A DNA stretch of 8,254 nucleotides from Burkholderiales bacterium. GTDB taxonomy: Bacteria; Pseudomonadota; Gammaproteobacteria; Burkholderiales; UBA11063. This document shows positions 6,133 through 8,254 of this stretch, piece after piece. Positions within the stretch are counted from its first letter, which is position 1, and the number at the start of each line of letters is the position of its first letter. The stretch covers positions 1-8,254 of the forward strand of contig JAPJMP010000058.1 of NCBI GenBank assembly GCA_026461645.1, given 5' to 3'. The notes beneath the pieces are model-generated. The model ran no database searches, had not been told where the DNA came from, and worked only from the letters and a program-made list of their open reading frames with translations. Position numbers and translations under genes: made by a program.

Positions 6133-7711
6133 TTGTCTCACATAATGAACACACATGTAGTTCTTCATTATTTTTAAGTGGCACAATAGACATATCTGAT
6201 GCCTCAAACTTATTTTTACATAATTGGCACATGAATAATTCATACGATAAATTATTGATTAGTTCATTAGCATAAGCATCAACGTTAGTACTTTTAGAAT
6301 AATATTTGCCCTGTGTAATTATTGCAATAAGTGGCGGCATTACTATACCTAAAATTAAGGCAATTAAAGGTGAATATGGTGCAAGTTCTTTAGTTAACAA
6401 ACCAAAGAAAGCCATAATTGAAACTCCAGATGCAACAATGAATGATATAAAGCCTACTGGATTAATTGCATACAACTTGTTTTTTTTAAAATCTGGTATT
6501 TTCGGGGATAATTTTAATAAATATTTATTTATGACTATATCACAGGCAACAATTGTTACCCAGGCAATAGCACAGTTTGAGTAAAATCCTAGAATAAAGC
6601 CTAAAGTTTTAAACATATCGGCTTCCATTAAAATTAAGGCGATTAATAGGTTAAATATTATAAAAACAAATCTACCTGGATAGGTTTTAGTAATTCTAGT
6701 ATATGCATTTGTCCATGCCAATGAGCCAGAGTAGGCATTTGTTACATTAATTTTAATTTGGCTAATTACTACTAAAGTAACAGCTAGAGCGATTGCAAAC
6801 CACGAAGGAAAAAATAAATTAAATGCACCAATAAATTGATGAACGGGTTCTAAAGCTAAACCTATGCCTACTTTATTTAAAATAAATACTGCTAAAAAGA
6901 TTCCAATTATTTGTTTGATTGCACCAAATATTACCCAGCCAGGTCCTGCAGCAAATACGGCTAACCACCACGATTTATAGTTGGCTTGTGTTTTAGTTGG
7001 CATTAAACGCAAATAATCAATTTGCTCGCCAATTTGTCCCATTAAGGATAGTGCTATTCCAGAGCCAGTAATTATTGCGGCTAAATTTAAACTATTATGT
7101 GTGGTTGAACCAGTATAACTTAAAAATTGATGAATAAAATTTGGATTTTGATATATTACTAATACAACTGGTGTTGCCATTAAAATTAGCCAGAGAGGAG
7201 TAGTCCATAGTTGTAATTTACTAAGAGTATTCATTCCGTACATAACCAATGGAAATACAATTAAAGTAGTAAGCAAATATCCAATTGATAGTGGAATTTT
7301 AAACCCAACCCAAAGACCTTGCGCCATAATTGAGCCTTCAAGGGCAAAGAAAATAAAAGTAAAACTAGCAAAAATAATACTAGTTAAAATTGAGCCATAA
7401 AATCCAAAGCCACATCCACGAGTTATTAAATCAAGATCAATATTATATCGAGCAGCATAGTATGCTAATGGTATACCAGTTAAAAAAATTATAATAGCAG
7501 CAAATATAATTGAATAAATTGCATTTTGCGTACCATATAGAGTCCCAATACTTGCGCCAATTGAAAAATCTGCTAGATAGGCAATACCACCAAGGGCTGT
7601 TATGGCAACTACAGAAGGGCTCCATTGGCGAAACTTCTGCGGAACATAGCGCAGAGCATAGTCCTCGTACTGACTAGTTTTATTCAAAAGTTTATTCAAT
7701 TTTATGTTCAT
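6125..7711 (-). CDS. NCS1-family (purine/cytosine/allantoin-type) permease with a C-terminal CxxC-CxxC tail
   Basis: This 528-residue membrane protein looks like a member of the nucleobase:cation symporter-1 family, whose members import cytosine, purines, uracil, allantoin, hydantoins or thiamine precursors. Visible family features are a cytoplasmic N-terminus with EDYALRYVP (16-24), about 12 hydrophobic segments between residues 32 and 466, the stretch DLDLITRGCGFGFYGS (92-107), GEQIDYLRLMP (228-238) and INVTNAYSGSLAWTNAY (321-337). The substrate cannot be read from the sequence. After the last membrane segment (about 447-466) comes a soluble tail of some 60 residues with Cys495, Cys498, Cys521 and Cys524, a zinc-ribbon-like layout not found in classic CodB-type permeases. 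The ATG at 7711 follows the upstream nickel transporter by 5 nt, suggesting one transcript; GGG at 7722-7724 is a possible weak ribosome site. Confidence 0.85.
   Translation of the reverse strand: MNIKLNKLLNKTSQYEDYALRYVPQKFRQWSPSVVAITALGGIAYLADFSIGASIGTLYGTQNAIYSIIFAAIIIFLTGIPLAYYAARYNIDLDLITRGCGFGFYGSILTSIIFASFTFIFFALEGSIMAQGLWVGFKIPLSIGYLLTTLIVFPLVMYGMNTLSKLQLWTTPLWLILMATPVVLVIYQNPNFIHQFLSYTGSTTHNSLNLAAIITGSGIALSLMGQIGEQIDYLRLMPTKTQANYKSWWLAVFAAGPGWVIFGAIKQIIGIFLAVFILNKVGIGLALEPVHQFIGAFNLFFPSWFAIALAVTLVVISQIKINVTNAYSGSLAWTNAYTRITKTYPGRFVFIIFNLLIALILMEADMFKTLGFILGFYSNCAIAWVTIVACDIVINKYLLKLSPKIPDFKKNKLYAINPVGFISFIVASGVSIMAFFGLLTKELAPYSPLIALILGIVMPPLIAIITQGKYYSKSTNVDAYANELINNLSYELFMCQLCKNKFEASDMSIVPLKNNEELHVCSLCETIN
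6128..6229 (-). other. Zinc-ribbon-like C-terminal tail of the permease
   Basis: Residues 495-528 hold two CxxC pairs (CQLC and CSLC) separated by 22 residues, with charged and polar sequence between. Four Cys in this layout usually bind one structural zinc ion. The tail follows the last predicted membrane helix and would face the cytoplasm if the protein has the usual 12 segments. Confidence 0.6.
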
Positions 7712-7716
7712 ACTAA

Positions 7717-8254
7717 TTAGGCCCTTTTTTTAGAAATTAATACTGAGTATATTATTATACCGAGTATAATAAAAACTCCAACAATTGAGCTGCCAATAAT
7801 TTCACTATAATCACTTAGCTTACTTAGTAGAGTAATCAATGAAAAATGAATGGCAAATTGATCACTTAAATAATTGGTTAATTCAATTAAGATTACAAGT
7901 AAAGTGATGCAGCTAGCTGAGCCTAAAAGAATATAATTATAAAATTTTAATAATTGTTGATTATTTTGAACTTTGGTATAAATTTTACTCATAAAAGTTG
8001 AATTTACTGTGTCAGTTATAACCATTCCACTAGCAAATGCAATTGGTAACAATAGAATCAGTAAAACATTCATATTTTGTAGTAATGAAGTTGCAGTTAA
8101 GGCAAGAAGGCTCACTTCAGTTGCTGTGTCAAACCCAAGGCCAAACAAGAAACCAACAAAATAAATTTTATAGGTACTATCGATGGCATTTAAAAAATAG
8201 CGATTAAATATCCGATAACCTAATCCACGTTTTTTTGGTGCAGATGTATTATTG
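7717..8254 (-). CDS. NiCoT-family nickel/cobalt transporter, C-terminal part
   Basis: The frame runs to the window edge without a start; 178 residues are visible of roughly 330-350 usual for the HoxN/NixA/HupN family, which imports Ni2+ or Co2+ with high affinity across the inner membrane. The signature LFGLGFDTATEVSLLAL (about 8127-8177 on the minus strand) is clear. The second family motif, normally FAxGMxLxDTxD, reads FASGMVITDTVNS, with Asn-Ser where most members have Asp-Gly or Asp-Asn. Before the signature is a basic, polar stretch (TSAPKKRGLGYRIFNRY) fitting the large central cytoplasmic loop. The following hydrophobic segments match the last transmembrane helices. The N-terminal HxxxxDH motif is outside the window. 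The TTG at 8148 lies inside the signature and is not a start. The gene ends 5 nt before the NCS1 permease. Confidence 0.88.
   Translation of the reverse strand, partial: NNTSAPKKRGLGYRIFNRYFLNAIDSTYKIYFVGFLFGLGFDTATEVSLLALTATSLLQNMNVLLILLLPIAFASGMVITDTVNSTFMSKIYTKVQNNQQLLKFYNYILLGSASCITLLVILIELTNYLSDQFAIHFSLITLLSKLSDYSEIIGSSIVGVFIILGIIIYSVLISKKRA
7725..7731 (-). other. A7 run at the end of the nickel-transporter gene, possible slippage site
   Basis: On the minus strand seven A residues encode the Lys-Lys and start of the Arg codon just before the transporter's TAA. A -1 shift here, or one extra A in the transcript, reads on as Lys-Gly-Leu-Ile-Ser into the permease ATG at 7711 with no stop. 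Confidence 0.3.

Noticed and set aside
6306..6584. Plus-strand open frame opposite the permease
   Set aside because: Antisense shadow; the minus-strand gene has clear family motifs across it.
8148..8150. TTG start for the nickel transporter
   Set aside because: It falls within the LFGLGFDTATE signature, and the frame stays open with family-like sequence to the window edge.

Overview
The window is AT-rich (roughly one third G+C by eye). It carries the gene block bamA - ompH/skp - lpxD - fabZ - lpxA - lpxB - rnhB, the classic outer-membrane-biogenesis and lipid A cluster of Gram-negative bacteria, in the order common in Gammaproteobacteria. Low G+C, the BamA and LpxA sequence style and very compact spacing suggest an AT-rich gammaproteobacterium, possibly a Francisella-like lineage; that placement is inference. 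All nine genes whose ends are visible stop with TAA or TAG.

Plus strand, 68-6111: a 5'-truncated bamA (half of POTRA4, POTRA5 and the whole beta-barrel) is followed by six complete genes with gaps or overlaps of at most 19 nt, so the run looks like one transcription unit. BamA inserts outer-membrane proteins and OmpH/Skp chaperones them across the periplasm. LpxA, LpxD and LpxB carry out three early steps of lipid A synthesis. FabZ dehydrates the same 3-hydroxyacyl-ACP pool that LpxA and LpxD draw on. RnhB (RNase HII) is the usual passenger at the end of this cluster. The TTG-initiated longer forms of fabZ and lpxA are not credible; the ATG starts at 3152 and 3615 each have a good Shine-Dalgarno sequence.

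Minus strand, 8254-6125: a NiCoT nickel/cobalt transporter (its N-terminal part lies outside the window) is followed after 5 nt by an NCS1-family (purine/cytosine/allantoin-type) permease carrying an unusual C-terminal CxxC-x22-CxxC tail. This pair converges on rnhB. Only 13 nt separate the two stop codons, and an 11-bp all-A/T inverted repeat covers both.

The oddest place is the left edge. The bamA frame has an in-frame TGA at 65-67, recognisable BamA sequence begins only around 71-80, and the preceding bases form a patch of about 48% G+C that does not read as POTRA4. The simplest explanations are the end of an insertion sequence inside bamA or an assembly junction. No complete new system is visible. 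The most original leads are this disrupted bamA, the cysteine-tailed permease, and the A7 run that would join the nickel transporter to the permease after a -1 slip. No tRNA, rRNA, CRISPR array or riboswitch was recognised, and no stretch over 300 bases lacks a gene.
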